Shown here in pieces: positions 7,531 through 16,237 of a DNA stretch of 51,124 bases (position 1 is the stretch's first letter; each line of letters starts with the position of its first letter). A program made the position numbers and the translations under genes. The DNA comes from a virus. The stretch spans positions 1 to 51,124 of IMG/VR virus record IMGVR_UViG_3300020477_000040. One strand, given 5' to 3'. The notes under the pieces were generated by a model that saw only the letters and a program-made list of their open reading frames with translations, ran no database searches and was not told where the DNA came from.

Positions 7531-9212
7531 CCACTATTTCGGCCATGGAACGTATCGGCAAGGCTGCGGCTGAAAAGCATCGCCGCAGGTCGGAGGCGTT
7601 GCGCATTTACAGGCCGCTGAAGACGCAGATTCCTTTCCATATGTCGATGGCCAGTGAGCGTATCGTCCGGGGAGGAAACCGTTCTGGTAAGTCCATGTCT
7701 GCGTTTGCAGAAACGGCGTCCGCAGCCACCGGAATGCCCATATATACCGACAATGGTCCTCTGCCCTTCAAGTACCCGACAGACAGGGGTTTGCTCATCT
7801 GGGTGGTTGGGTACGATCAGCGTCATATCGGTGGAACCATCCACAGAATGCTGTTCCGGCCCGGAGCATTCCGGATCATCAGGGACGAGGTCACCAAAGA
7901 GTGGCGACCGTTTTGCCCCTGGGACGAATATGACGCTGCTCACGAGGAAAAGTCCAAGGAGGCTCCTCCACTCATTCCTCCACGGATGATCGAGCCAAAA
8001 GGCTGGGCTTGGGAGAACAAGGGGGAGCGGGTATTCACTGTTTGCCGCCTGGTGAACGGCACTGAAATCCACGCCTTCAGTTCTCACGGTGAACCGAAGC
8101 AGGGTGATCCGGTTGACCTCATCCATATCGACGAGGATATCGAATATCCCCGTCATATTCCTGAGTACCAGGCCCGGCTGTCAGACCGCAAGGGGCGCAT
8201 GATCTGGTCGGTGTGGCCACACTCGAAAAACGATGCTCTTATCGAGATGAGCGAGCGTGCCGCTGACCAGAAGAAACGAAAAGATCCTGACGTCTTTGAA
8301 GTCACCCTGAGATACAGCGACAACCCCTTCATTGACAAGGATGAGAAGCGAAAACGTATTGAGGCGTGGTCCAAGCGAAGTCCGGAGGAAGTTCGCTCCA
8401 GGGATCTTGGTGAATTCATCACGGATACGGTGCTGGTGTACCCGAGTTTCTCAGAGGATATACACGGGACTCCGAAGGAAACTGTAGAGCTTGAGGACAA
8501 GGTGGATGAGGCGATCAGGAAGAACAATGGAGTTCCTCCAGATGACTGGTGTCGTTACCTAGCTCTTGACCCCGGACACGTCGTCTGTGCCGTCCTGTTT
8601 GTTGCTGTTCCCCCACCCTCTTTGGGGGATCACGTCGTGCTTTACGACGAGCTTTACCTCCGGCGTTGTGATGCAGCAGAGACGGCTAGGAAAGTGGCTG
8701 AAAGGGTGGGTGGAAAAACCTTTCAGACGTTCATCATCGACAATCGTGCCGGTCGGCAGACCCCCATGGGGTTCAACAGGACGGTCAAGCAGCAGTACGC
8801 TGACGCATTTGGTCGTTACAACGTAAGAAGCGAGATGACGGGGAGCAATTTTGTTCCAGGTAGCGACAATATCCAGGCTGGAATCGGTCTAGTCAGGGAG
8901 TGGATGGCTGTCAGGCCGGACGGAACGATCAAGATGAAGGTTGTGGTCAACAGAATGCCCAACCTGAAGCGGGAATTCTTCAGATATCACAAGCGAGTCG
9001 TTGGGTCCGAGGCAAAAGAGGAGCCGGTGGACCGAAACAACCACCTTATGGACTGTTTGAGATACCTAGCAGCACACAATATCGAGTATGCTAGGCCTAT
9101 ACCTGGCAAGGCAAACCCTTCTCCGGCCTGGAAAGCGTTCCAGAAGTGGCAGGAAGAAGAAAGCGGAGAAGAAGCAGACGATTTTGTTCACATGGGACCC
9201 GGCAGGGGCTAG
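7527..9212 (+). CDS. terL: Large terminase subunit (packaging ATPase/nuclease)
   Basis: This 561-residue protein is the DNA packaging motor. The N-terminal ATPase has a Walker A-type P-loop GGNRSGKS (residues 49-56) and a Walker B segment DLIHIDEDI (197-205). The C-terminal RNase H-like nuclease domain shows the expected acidic residues: D348 in LALDPGH, E375 in YDELYL, D405 in IIDNRAG and D509 in NNHLMDCLRY. It cuts concatemeric DNA and drives it into the procapsid through the portal encoded 0.5 kb downstream. Its length fits large terminases. The start overlaps the upstream zinc-finger gene (ATGA), indicating coupled translation. Cutting mode (headful, cos or direct repeats) cannot be read from the sequence. 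Confidence 0.95.
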   Translation: MTTISAMERIGKAAAEKHRRRSEALRIYRPLKTQIPFHMSMASERIVRGGNRSGKSMSAFAETASAATGMPIYTDNGPLPFKYPTDRGLLIWVVGYDQRHIGGTIHRMLFRPGAFRIIRDEVTKEWRPFCPWDEYDAAHEEKSKEAPPLIPPRMIEPKGWAWENKGERVFTVCRLVNGTEIHAFSSHGEPKQGDPVDLIHIDEDIEYPRHIPEYQARLSDRKGRMIWSVWPHSKNDALIEMSERAADQKKRKDPDVFEVTLRYSDNPFIDKDEKRKRIEAWSKRSPEEVRSRDLGEFITDTVLVYPSFSEDIHGTPKETVELEDKVDEAIRKNNGVPPDDWCRYLALDPGHVVCAVLFVAVPPPSLGDHVVLYDELYLRRCDAAETARKVAERVGGKTFQTFIIDNRAGRQTPMGFNRTVKQQYADAFGRYNVRSEMTGSNFVPGSDNIQAGIGLVREWMAVRPDGTIKMKVVVNRMPNLKREFFRYHKRVVGSEAKEEPVDRNNHLMDCLRYLAAHNIEYARPIPGKANPSPAWKAFQKWQEEESGEEADDFVHMGPGRG

Positions 9213-9230
9213 ACAACAGGGAGAAATGGC

Positions 9231-9713
9231 ATGGATTTGGAAGTTGGCACGAATTGCGTTTACTATTCCCACGCTGACACCAAGCAGGAGCCAGAGGCAG
9301 CCGTTGTCGTAAAGACAAACGGAAAAGGCGTGCTGTATTTGACGTGTTTCCCCAGCGGGGGTGGGATGTCGTCACTTCATCGTAACGTTCACCATGTGGA
9401 CTCCAGTATCCTGAAGGAAAAAACGGGTCTAGCTATCAACTATGGTGGCTGGGACACCATTGAGAACGCGGAGAAGCGACGTAAAGCGTCCCTGGAAAAG
9501 GCGGATGAGCGTGCTGCAAAGTTGGCCAAGCTGGAGGAAGAAAAGCGTGAGAAGGACCTTGCCCTCGCCAAGCAGTTGAGGCTTGAGGAGAGGGTGTGGA
9601 AGCTCTACGACAAGGGTCTTACGCATGCGGAGATTGCAAGCGACATGGGGTCTGGGTGGACGGTAGCGAAAGTTCGCGCCGTGTTGGATAAAACAGTTGA
9701 GGCTAGTGTCTAA
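9231..9713 (+). CDS. Coiled-coil HTH protein between terminase and portal
   Basis: This 160-residue protein has three parts. Residues 1-70 are beta-rich (TNCVYYSH, AAVVVKTNGKGVLYL). Residues 75-120 form a long charged helix with many Lys, Glu and Ala. The C-terminal 35 residues resemble a helix-turn-helix (LYDKGLTHAEIASDMGSGWTVAKVRAVLDK). An HTH plus oligomerising helix is what a small terminase or DNA-binding packaging factor looks like, and it lies between terminase and portal. I cannot choose between it and the zinc-finger gene upstream. Its stop TAA overlaps the ATG of the portal (TAATG). Confidence 0.66.
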   Translation: MDLEVGTNCVYYSHADTKQEPEAAVVVKTNGKGVLYLTCFPSGGGMSSLHRNVHHVDSSILKEKTGLAINYGGWDTIENAEKRRKASLEKADERAAKLAKLEEEKREKDLALAKQLRLEERVWKLYDKGLTHAEIASDMGSGWTVAKVRAVLDKTVEASV

Positions 9714-12469
9714 TGCCGCCAGAAGGCAGGATCGAAGACTACCTGAGACCTCTTGTGACTGGCTGGCTCGGCAAGATCGAGCTGGGGATTCAGCACAAGA
9801 AGTGGTTTCAGGATATCTCTGACCAGTGCATGGCGTTCTTCAGTGCGTCCAGCGGGTTCATGTGGGACCCGAAGTACAAGAACAAGTATCTGAAGACGAA
9901 CACCAGCCCACGCTTCCGGATGACCATGTCCAAGGCGTTCGAGCTGGTGGCACTGTTCGGACCTGTCCTTTACTGGCGTAACCCCCAGAGGACCGTCAGG
10001 CCGCGAAAGAAGATACTCCTGCGTCCGGAGCTGTTTGGGCCGGATGACATGGAGCAAACGCAGCAGCAGCAGCAGCAGTTGCAGCAGCAGATGCAACAGG
10101 CCCAGCAGCAGATGCAGCAGTTCCAGCAGCAGATGCAGCAGCAGATGCAGCAGAACCCACAGGCTGCCCAGCAGATGCAGCAGCAGGGGATGCAGATGCA
10201 GCAGCAGGTTCAGCAGCTACAGATGCAGATGCAGGAGCTTGCGCCAAAGGTGGAGGAGGTTCAGGAGGCTCAGAATCTCTACAACGAAGCGATGATGGAC
10301 CAGAAAGCTACGTCCATCAAGGATGAAGCTCGTGCCAACCTGGTGGAGTCGTACCTGAATTACACTCCGGGTGAGCAACCCGGCGGCGGACTTGCCTATC
10401 ACGCCGAGATGGCGATTACTGAGGCCTTGGTCAAGGGCAGGGGATGCCTGTGGGTAGAACCCTACCAGATGCCCGGATCGGACCAGGTTTTGACCGGATC
10501 GTTCTACGACAAGGTTGAAAACCTGATTATCGACCCTGACGCCGAGAGCCTTCAGGATGCCAAGTGGATAGCCCGCAAGCACGTCCATCCCGTGTGGCAG
10601 GTGGAGAGAGACTTTGGACTCAAGAAGGGCACGCTGAAGGGTGCGATGGAGAGTGCCGAGTCGCAGGGAGAATCCCTCGGCAGCGAGATGAGCAGCGTCC
10701 ACCGCAAGCAGGGCAAGACGTTTGACCTTGTCGTGTATTACAAGGTGTGGAGCAAGGGCGGCGTTGGGGCGAGGATGACCGATGTCACGACCCCGCTGAA
10801 GGATGCGTTTGACAAGGTCGTGGGAGATTACGCTTACATCGTGGTCAGCCCGGACGTTCCGTTTCCGCTCAACGCCCCCATGGACTCAAGCGTCCTCGAA
10901 GAACCAGGACCCACGATCAAGAGTGCCAAGGATGAAGAAGTCGCTGAGATGTTTTCTTGGCCAACTCCGTTCTGGCGTGATGCTCGCTGGCCGGTAGCCA
11001 TTCTGGACTTCTACTCGCGCCCCGGAAGTGCGTGGCCAATTGCACCAATCGCCCCCGGACTGGGTGAACTGGTGTTCATGAATGTGATCATATCCCACCT
11101 GGCAAACAGGATTTGGAGCAGCAGTCGTGACTTCATCGCCGTCTTGAAGTCGGCGGAGAAGGAAGTCGAGCGGGTAATCAAGAGTGGAGACGACCAGGCG
11201 ATCATCCCTCTCAACGAGGTGCATAGCGACATCCGTCAGGTTGTTCAGTTCCTTCAGCAGCCTCAGACCAACTATGACGTGTGGAGAATCCTCGACCACG
11301 TCATGAATCTCTTTGAGAGGAGAACGGGACTGACGGAGCTGATGTCAGGGATTACGGCAACGCAATCCCGTAGTGCTGAGGACATTGCGACAAAGCGGGA
11401 GCAGATGAACATCCGGCCAGACCACATGGCCTCCAAGGTGGAGAAGTGGCAGGCCGAGGTGGCACAGATGGAGAAGATGTGCTGTCGGTTCTTCATCAAG
11501 GGTCAGGACGTCGAGCCTTTGATTGGAAAGGCTGGTTCCATGCTGTGGGATCAGCTCGTGTCTAAGCAGGACCCGGAGCTGGTGGTGAGACAGATCGACG
11601 CCACGGTGGAGGCGGGAAGTGCCCGAAAGCCCAACCGGGCACGGGATACGGTCAACATCAACACCGTGATGCCTGCACTGTTCCCAGAGCTTTCCAAGCA
11701 CGCCGATGCAACTACCGACACGAACCCGCTCAACGCCCTGATCCAGATGTGGGGTCAAGCCATCGACATGGATGTCACCAAGTTGCAGCTTGACAAGCGT
11801 CTGCCGCTGCAATTCCAGCCTGAATTCCAGCAACAGCAGCAGCAGCAGAACCAGCAGGCCCAGCAGGCCCAGCAGGAGGCCCAGCAGCAGCAGCAGCAGA
11901 TGGAAATGCAGAAGATGCAGATGGAGGCTCAGGAGTCGCAGCAGAAGGTGCGAACTGAGGCCATGAAGATGCAGGGCATGCAGGTCAAGACCCAGGCCGA
12001 AATGATGAAGATGCAGCAGCAGCAGCAAATGGCTGCCATGGAAGCGCAGCTCAAGCAGCAGATGATGCAGCTTGAGATGATGAAAGCCCAGTCTGACATG
12101 CAGCTTGGTGCTGCACAGGGACAGCAGGCTATGCAACTGGATGCTGCAAAGACACAGCAGGCCATGCAGGCAGCCGCGATGGGGCAGCAAATGGATCAGG
12201 CCAAGGCTGTGCGAGATGCCCAGCAGGAGCAGCAGAGCTTTATGGCTGACCGGGCGAAGCAGCTACAGGAGATCATGTTCAGCCAGACAGAGCACCAGCA
12301 GGACCTGGGGCAGAAGGCTGACGTCCACCAGACGGAGCAGCGTATCCGGAAGCGTGAGGCCGCCCAGAAGCTACTGATCAAGCAGGCAGAGCAGAGAGAA
12401 CGCTCCCGCCTCAAGAAGGAGGCGGCCAAGTCGAATGGCAAGGATAAGAAAGACAAGGACGAAAAATAG
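9713..12469 (+). CDS. Portal protein with large Gln-rich insertions
   Basis: This encodes 918 residues, longer than common portals (400-750). The portal core is visible: YHAEMAITEALVKGRGCLWVEPY, the wing segment NLIIDPDAESLQDAKWIARK, a stem region and the crown-side helix with FERRTGLTELMSGITATQSRSAEDI. Dodecameric portals form the DNA channel at the unique vertex and bind terminase and the adaptor. Two low-complexity parts stand out: residues about 115-175, a Gln/Met tract inserted early in the clip/wing region, and residues about 703-840, a long Gln/Met/Ala coiled-coil-like stretch. The C-terminal 70 residues are Lys/Arg/Glu-rich. The C-terminal barrel may extend into the head interior. Confidence 0.88.
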   Translation: MPPEGRIEDYLRPLVTGWLGKIELGIQHKKWFQDISDQCMAFFSASSGFMWDPKYKNKYLKTNTSPRFRMTMSKAFELVALFGPVLYWRNPQRTVRPRKKILLRPELFGPDDMEQTQQQQQQLQQQMQQAQQQMQQFQQQMQQQMQQNPQAAQQMQQQGMQMQQQVQQLQMQMQELAPKVEEVQEAQNLYNEAMMDQKATSIKDEARANLVESYLNYTPGEQPGGGLAYHAEMAITEALVKGRGCLWVEPYQMPGSDQVLTGSFYDKVENLIIDPDAESLQDAKWIARKHVHPVWQVERDFGLKKGTLKGAMESAESQGESLGSEMSSVHRKQGKTFDLVVYYKVWSKGGVGARMTDVTTPLKDAFDKVVGDYAYIVVSPDVPFPLNAPMDSSVLEEPGPTIKSAKDEEVAEMFSWPTPFWRDARWPVAILDFYSRPGSAWPIAPIAPGLGELVFMNVIISHLANRIWSSSRDFIAVLKSAEKEVERVIKSGDDQAIIPLNEVHSDIRQVVQFLQQPQTNYDVWRILDHVMNLFERRTGLTELMSGITATQSRSAEDIATKREQMNIRPDHMASKVEKWQAEVAQMEKMCCRFFIKGQDVEPLIGKAGSMLWDQLVSKQDPELVVRQIDATVEAGSARKPNRARDTVNINTVMPALFPELSKHADATTDTNPLNALIQMWGQAIDMDVTKLQLDKRLPLQFQPEFQQQQQQQNQQAQQAQQEAQQQQQQMEMQKMQMEAQESQQKVRTEAMKMQGMQVKTQAEMMKMQQQQQMAAMEAQLKQQMMQLEMMKAQSDMQLGAAQGQQAMQLDAAKTQQAMQAAAMGQQMDQAKAVRDAQQEQQSFMADRAKQLQEIMFSQTEHQQDLGQKADVHQTEQRIRKREAAQKLLIKQAEQRERSRLKKEAAKSNGKDKKDKDEK
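10056..10240 (+). repeat. CAG-rich imperfect repeat tract, first portal segment
   Basis: This stretch is built of CAG codons broken by ATG, TTC, CCA and GCC codons, giving a Gln/Met-rich segment in the portal. Interruptions are in phase with the reading frame, and CAA is rare. The interruptions argue for selection on the protein rather than a fresh triplet expansion. Confidence 0.8.
11827..12235 (+). repeat. CAG/ATG-rich imperfect repeat tract, second portal segment
   Basis: A second, longer Gln/Met/Ala-rich tract in the portal C-terminal part contains several runs of four or more CAG codons. It encodes a predicted extended helix. It is coding throughout and contains no frame-breaking changes. 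Confidence 0.75.
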
Positions 12470-12473
12470 TGAT

Positions 12474-12496
12474 CTTTCGCCATAGGTGGGCGAAAG
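12474..12496 (+). other. Short hairpin between portal and next virion gene
   Basis: An 8-bp inverted repeat (CTTTCGCC, 12474-12481, and its complement at 12489-12496) with a 7-nt loop lies 5 bp after the portal stop. It lacks a T-tract, so it is more likely an RNA-processing or stabilising element than an intrinsic terminator. Confidence 0.5.
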
Positions 12497-12539
12497 GGTA
12501 TAGTCAACAGATAACTGTCAGGTACGCACGGAGGTCCCC

Positions 12540-13079
12540 ATGACCACTACTCTCAGTTCAAAGTCGCTCAACCAGTTGCAGGTTGCGCTCGCTGACAACA
12601 CGACAAACGACGAGGTGCGTGATCTTCTTGATGGAAGCAAGGTCCCCCATCGTCCTATCATCACGGTCACAGACGCCACCAAGACGCTGACTGCCGCCCA
12701 GAGCGGTTCTCTCGTCGTGCTCGACAAGAATGACGGCATAGTTGTGACGTTGCCCGAGGCCAACGCAACCAACGTGGGCTGGTACTGCGACTTTCTCATC
12801 AAGACAACAGCATCGTCAGCAGGGTTCAGCATCGACGGCAGTCGTGCAGCCGATCTCTACTACGGACACGTCGTCATCGCGCAGGACGCCACCGCCACGG
12901 CAGCAACCAAGTCGGTGTTTCTGCCCAACCAGTCGAGCCATTACAAGCTGGCCGCTACTGGTGCCACCAAGGGGTGGGTTCAGGGTGGATATGTCCGGGT
13001 AGAGATTGCCGCCGCAAACATGCTGGTGGTTTCTGGAACCCTTGCTGGTGTTGGAACTGCGGCCACGCCGTTCGCGTAG
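12540..13079 (+). CDS. Probable small virion (decoration/fibre-like) protein
   Basis: This 179-residue protein is rich in Thr, Ala, Ser and Val, with a beta-strand pattern (HRPIITVTDATKTLTA, GSLVVLDKNDGIVVTLP, VGWYCDFLIKTTAS). It has no signal peptide or membrane segment. The DKNDGIVVTLPEA signature resembles small phage proteins with a beta-barrel that are annotated as head or tail accessory proteins. It stands directly after the portal with a GGAGG ribosome site (about 6 nt before ATG), within the structural operon. Family-level identity is not clear to me. Confidence 0.6.
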   Translation: MTTTLSSKSLNQLQVALADNTTNDEVRDLLDGSKVPHRPIITVTDATKTLTAAQSGSLVVLDKNDGIVVTLPEANATNVGWYCDFLIKTTASSAGFSIDGSRAADLYYGHVVIAQDATATAATKSVFLPNQSSHYKLAATGATKGWVQGGYVRVEIAAANMLVVSGTLAGVGTAATPFA

Positions 13080-13105
13080 TAGAAAAACTTGAAATAGGGA
13101 CAGGC

Positions 13106-13645
13106 ATGGAATACCCGACAGTTAGCAGCAACGAAGGAATCCAGTCGGATTACGAGTGGCTGCGGGATAATGGCAACAGCCATCGGATGGCTGAGATGAT
13201 GGCGTTTCGTGAGGGTCCCCGGTCCATGACGGACAGGGAATTCTTCGAGGGTCAGGGGACCCTTGCCAAGCAGTTCGAGGGGGATGAGCGGGCATTGGAC
13301 AAGCTGGTGGAGAATGCCCGTGCAAAAGGCTACACGCCGAATTACAACGACGTGTATATCGGTGGCCTTGCAAAGTATCCAGGGGACCCAGAGGCGTTTA
13401 TATCTCCAAGCGGAGGCAGGGGTCAGATCCAGCGGCTCTGCGAAAAGAGGGGTTGGGAATGTTCTGGTGCTGTGAATGTCAAGCACAGGCAGCCGGAGAC
13501 GGACCCGCGTGAGAAGCGAGAGAAGCTGGGCAAAGACTTGACCTTGAGAAAGATGCAGCAGGAGATCAAGAAAAACCCTGATAAGTCCCGCATGAACATG
13601 AGGGACTTGAGGGATGACGTGACGGACAAGCATGGTGGAAAATAG
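13106..13645 (+). CDS. Conserved phage hypothetical protein
   Basis: This codes for 179 residues beginning at ATG 13106, with AGGGACAGG just upstream. An upstream in-frame start would fall within the previous gene. The middle part includes YTPNYNDVYIGGLAKYPGDP followed by KRGWECSGAVNVKHRQ. That pairing (a GDPEAFI segment and a later EKRGWECSG segment) resembles a conserved protein found near phage portals whose role is unknown to me. The C-terminal third is basic and helical (KMQQEIKKNPDKSRMNM), possibly nucleic-acid contacting. Its stop TAG overlaps the GTG start of the next gene. Confidence 0.68.
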   Translation: MEYPTVSSNEGIQSDYEWLRDNGNSHRMAEMMAFREGPRSMTDREFFEGQGTLAKQFEGDERALDKLVENARAKGYTPNYNDVYIGGLAKYPGDPEAFISPSGGRGQIQRLCEKRGWECSGAVNVKHRQPETDPREKREKLGKDLTLRKMQQEIKKNPDKSRMNMRDLRDDVTDKHGGK

Positions 13646-13947
13646 TGTTTCAGCCACAACTCTCTCCACAGATACCTTCAAGGTTGTCCGCCGTAGTACA
13701 TGGTGGAGAGTTTGCTGGTAATCATCCTGGTATCAGGCCGCCTGGTTTGCAGCAGCAGCCTATGCAATCTGTACCGGCTGGTTTGCAGAGAAGGAGCCTG
13801 ATACACACCGAGATGATGAACCGTTTATTCCGCCAGCTACGCGAACAGTCCATGGCCCAGAGGTTGCATAAGAATCTCAGAGAGTTCAATAGACCTCCCA
13901 TTGGCCAGTTGCCTGGTCAAATGAAGAATATCCAGAGGAGATACTGA
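13645..13947 (+). CDS. Small Pro/Gln/Arg-rich protein
   Basis: This ORF of 100 residues starts at GTG 13645, with GGTGGAAAATA before it and the stop of the preceding gene overlapping. It is rich in Pro, Gln, Arg and Leu, with an N-terminal Pro/His/Gly-rich half and a basic helical half (MMNRLFRQLREQSMAQRL). No family is recognised. It ends at 13947, where the next gene starts (TGATG junction), so it is very likely part of the same translational chain. Its composition anticipates the Pro/Gln-rich proteins after 25 kb. Confidence 0.58.
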   Translation: MFQPQLSPQIPSRLSAVVHGGEFAGNHPGIRPPGLQQQPMQSVPAGLQRRSLIHTEMMNRLFRQLREQSMAQRLHKNLREFNRPPIGQLPGQMKNIQRRY

Positions 13948-14315
13948 TGCCAGTAGGATTGAGAGACCTTGGTCGTCAGGACGTCAAGTACGCAAAGATA
14001 GATGCAGCCGGTTCGGCAACCACGGCACTCGTTACGCTCACGGCTGCCGAGATTGCAGCCGGCAAGAAGGTGTGCGTGGTTTCGTATTATGGGTGCTCGG
14101 CTGGAAACACAACATTCATATTCAAAAGTTTTGACAATGATTCCACATACACGGATCTGACCGGGACGATGCGGATCGAGAACGACAGCAGCGGGATGTC
14201 TGCTGACTGGTCCCCCGATGGGCATTTCGAGACGCTGGCTGGCGAGTCCCTGGTTGTCACCAACGGCGGCAGTAATGCAGTGGGCGGCCACCTGAGCTAT
14301 TTCTTGTACGAATAA
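13947..14315 (+). CDS. Small beta-rich virion protein
   Basis: This codes for a 122-residue beta-rich protein with an Ala/Thr/Gly-rich sequence. Strands can be read at DVKYAKIDAAGS, TTALVTLTAAEI, KKVCVVSYYGC, TTFIFKSFDND and LSYFLYE. Such compact jelly-roll-like proteins stand between portal and adaptor in several phages and probably decorate the head or stabilise the neck. AGAGGAGATACTG before the ATG is a good ribosome site. A similar composition is seen in the protein at 15492-15944, but I could not align the two convincingly. Confidence 0.58.
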   Translation: MPVGLRDLGRQDVKYAKIDAAGSATTALVTLTAAEIAAGKKVCVVSYYGCSAGNTTFIFKSFDNDSTYTDLTGTMRIENDSSGMSADWSPDGHFETLAGESLVVTNGGSNAVGGHLSYFLYE

Positions 14316-14316
14316 T

Positions 14317-15480
14317 ATGGCAACACAAGTAGTTTGGACATTCTCTGACGTTATCGACCACTTGCTTGACCACATGGGTGGGACGAGTGAGGGGAGGAAC
14401 GTCCGTATGGCCAAGCGTTCCATTCTGTCCGCCTACCGGAACCTGTCTACAGCCACCAACTGGTCGTACTACTACAAGCGTGGTCGCGTGACGACCGTGG
14501 CAGCCTATGACACGGGGACAGTGACCTACGATCACGCCGGAGGCAGCAACGAGCGAGAGGTGACTCTGGCTTCTGGAACGTTCCCATCGTGGGCAGCCAG
14601 AGGTATCATCAGAATCAGCGGGATCGACTACGCAGTGTCCAAGCGTATCAGTGACACCGTGGTCACATTGAGCATAAACAACAACCCCGGTGAAGACATC
14701 ACGACGGCGTCGTCATACACCATTGCCAGGGATTCGTACACGTTACCTCTGGACTTCCAGTCGGCCAACCAGCTCAGGAACGCTGACAAGAACTGGTCGT
14801 GGCCCACATACGTCGCTCCCGGAGAGTGGCTGAAGCACCACGAGAGCAAGGAGGCCTCCAACGACCCTAGGATTTACACCTACATGGCTGACCCTGACTA
14901 CCTTGGGGCCATGGCGGTGTTCTTTTATCCTCCTCCTTCCAGTGCCAACAGCTTTGACTTTGTGTACCAGAGGACTCCGCATCCCGTCCGGATCACAGAT
15001 TACAAGACAGGGACAGTCACCGGAACTGCCGGGGTTGCGACACTAACGGGCAAAGGCACGACATGGACCCAGAGCATGGTGGGTTCCATTGTCCGCCTAG
15101 GGACACTGGAAGACTACCCAGACGGCATTGATGGTCTGAACCCATACCAGGAAGAAAGGGTTGTGACCTCGGTGGACAGTGCAACGTCGATAACGTTGGA
15201 CCAGGTTCTGGATGATGGACACACGAACGTCAAGTACAGGATCTCTGATCCTCTGGATATCGAGCAGGGCGCAATGTTTGAAGCGTTCCTAGCCCTTTGC
15301 GAGGCACGTCTGTCGATCCTGACCAAGTCCGACGACGTGTCCATGAAACAGGGCATCTACGCCGGAGCGTTGCGCCTGGCTATGCAGGCGGACAACAGGG
15401 ACTTCAGTGGTCAGGATGACTCAATCAATTATCCCGTCCACCACCTGCGGGACTTTGCGACAGTTACACCGAATTCGTAG
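14317..15480 (+). CDS. Head-tail adaptor (head completion) protein
   Basis: This 387-residue protein has the layout of podovirus head-tail adaptor proteins (T7 gp11-type neck/tail tubular A-like). It starts with a helical segment (FSDVIDHLLDHMGG, MAKRSILSAYRNL) and ends with a conserved EAFLALCEARLSILTKSDDV helix followed by NYPVHHLR. Two copies of a small beta domain are inserted, about residues 66-125 (TGTVT...WAARGIIRISG) and 232-300 (TGTVTGTAGVATLTGKGTTW...). The second resembles a segment of the nozzle protein (residues 272-335 there). It docks on the portal and links to the nozzle. Confidence 0.8.
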   Translation: MATQVVWTFSDVIDHLLDHMGGTSEGRNVRMAKRSILSAYRNLSTATNWSYYYKRGRVTTVAAYDTGTVTYDHAGGSNEREVTLASGTFPSWAARGIIRISGIDYAVSKRISDTVVTLSINNNPGEDITTASSYTIARDSYTLPLDFQSANQLRNADKNWSWPTYVAPGEWLKHHESKEASNDPRIYTYMADPDYLGAMAVFFYPPPSSANSFDFVYQRTPHPVRITDYKTGTVTGTAGVATLTGKGTTWTQSMVGSIVRLGTLEDYPDGIDGLNPYQEERVVTSVDSATSITLDQVLDDGHTNVKYRISDPLDIEQGAMFEAFLALCEARLSILTKSDDVSMKQGIYAGALRLAMQADNRDFSGQDDSINYPVHHLRDFATVTPNS

Positions 15481-15491
15481 GAGACAATACG

Positions 15492-15944
15492 ATGGGTAGA
15501 CGGTACACGGGTATCGGCAGTGCCGCGAGCGGCGCAAACAAAACCGCGCTCAACCTGATCTCAGCGGCGACGATTCGTCCGGCGTTGTACGATCTTGTTA
15601 TCGGTAGCGTGGCCACCCCGGCAGACGCCGCCGTTAAGTGGCATGTTCAGCGGACAACGGCAGTCGGGACCGAAGGCAGCGGGTACACTCCGGTCGCTCT
15701 GGATCCAGGTGACCCTGCGTCCCTGGCGGATTACGGGGTGGCCCACTCCAGCGAGCCTACCTACACGGCAAACGCGGTTTTGCTCCAGATTTCCATGAAC
15801 CAGCGTAATACGTTTCGCTGGGTTGCTGCTCCCGGTGGCGAGCTGATTGCTCCGGCAACGGCTAACAACGGATTGGGTTGCAAGACATCGTCCGTCAGCA
15901 CGGGGACCACAGCCTACGAAGTGGTGATGTTCCATGAGGAGTAA
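15492..15944 (+). CDS. Small beta-rich virion protein
   Basis: This codes for 150 residues with few charges and many Ala, Thr, Gly and Val. It has strand-like segments such as RPALYDLVIGSVATPADAAV, AVLLQISMNQRNTFRWVAAP and TAYEVVMFHEE. The combination RPALYDLVIGSVATPADAA resembles small jelly-roll proteins in phage structural clusters often annotated only as hypothetical structural protein. The ATG at 15492 follows the adaptor stop by 11 bp with GGAGACAAT upstream. No transmembrane or catalytic feature is apparent. Confidence 0.62.
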   Translation: MGRRYTGIGSAASGANKTALNLISAATIRPALYDLVIGSVATPADAAVKWHVQRTTAVGTEGSGYTPVALDPGDPASLADYGVAHSSEPTYTANAVLLQISMNQRNTFRWVAAPGGELIAPATANNGLGCKTSSVSTGTTAYEVVMFHEE

Positions 15945-15946
15945 GG

Positions 15947-16234
15947 ATGTCCGACAAGAAGTGGACAGCCCTCCGCCCAAAGGGAACGTCTATCCTCTCG
16001 GGGCCTGATGGGGTCATAGAAGCCGACACGCTTCAGTGCGTCCACTGCGGATGCCACTGGCAGGTGCAGCCCGGCAGCGGAAAGCTGCGCGGGTTCTGTT
16101 CGCGTTGTAACGGCCCGGTCTGTGGCCCGTCCTGCGCTGAGTGTGTGCCGATGGAACGACAGCTTGAGATCATGGAAGGTTCCAGCAACGGGACCGAGGT
16201 GTCCGCGTCAGTGATCTGGACACCTGGGAGCTAA
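15947..16234 (+). CDS. Zinc-ribbon protein
   Basis: This 95-residue protein carries a zinc-ribbon-like domain in its centre: CVHCGCHW, then FCSRCNGPVCGPSCAEC, giving at least seven Cys within about 40 residues. The Trp after the first CxxC pair and the later FCxRCxGPxC string are typical of short phage zinc-ribbon proteins found near adaptor or tail genes. Their role is unknown; a structural neck function or RNA/DNA binding is possible. GGAG and AAGG stand in front of the ATG, and the gene starts 2 bp after the stop of the previous one. Confidence 0.7.
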   Translation: MSDKKWTALRPKGTSILSGPDGVIEADTLQCVHCGCHWQVQPGSGKLRGFCSRCNGPVCGPSCAECVPMERQLEIMEGSSNGTEVSASVIWTPGS

Positions 16235-16237
16235 CTG

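Noticed and set aside
7317-8156. 279-residue minus-strand ORF over terminase
   Set aside because: Opposite strand of the clear terminase ATPase domain; low-complexity composition only.
11345-12190. 281-residue Leu/His-rich minus-strand ORF
   Set aside because: CAG runs of the portal read in antisense give CTG (Leu) codons; it is an artefact of the repeat.
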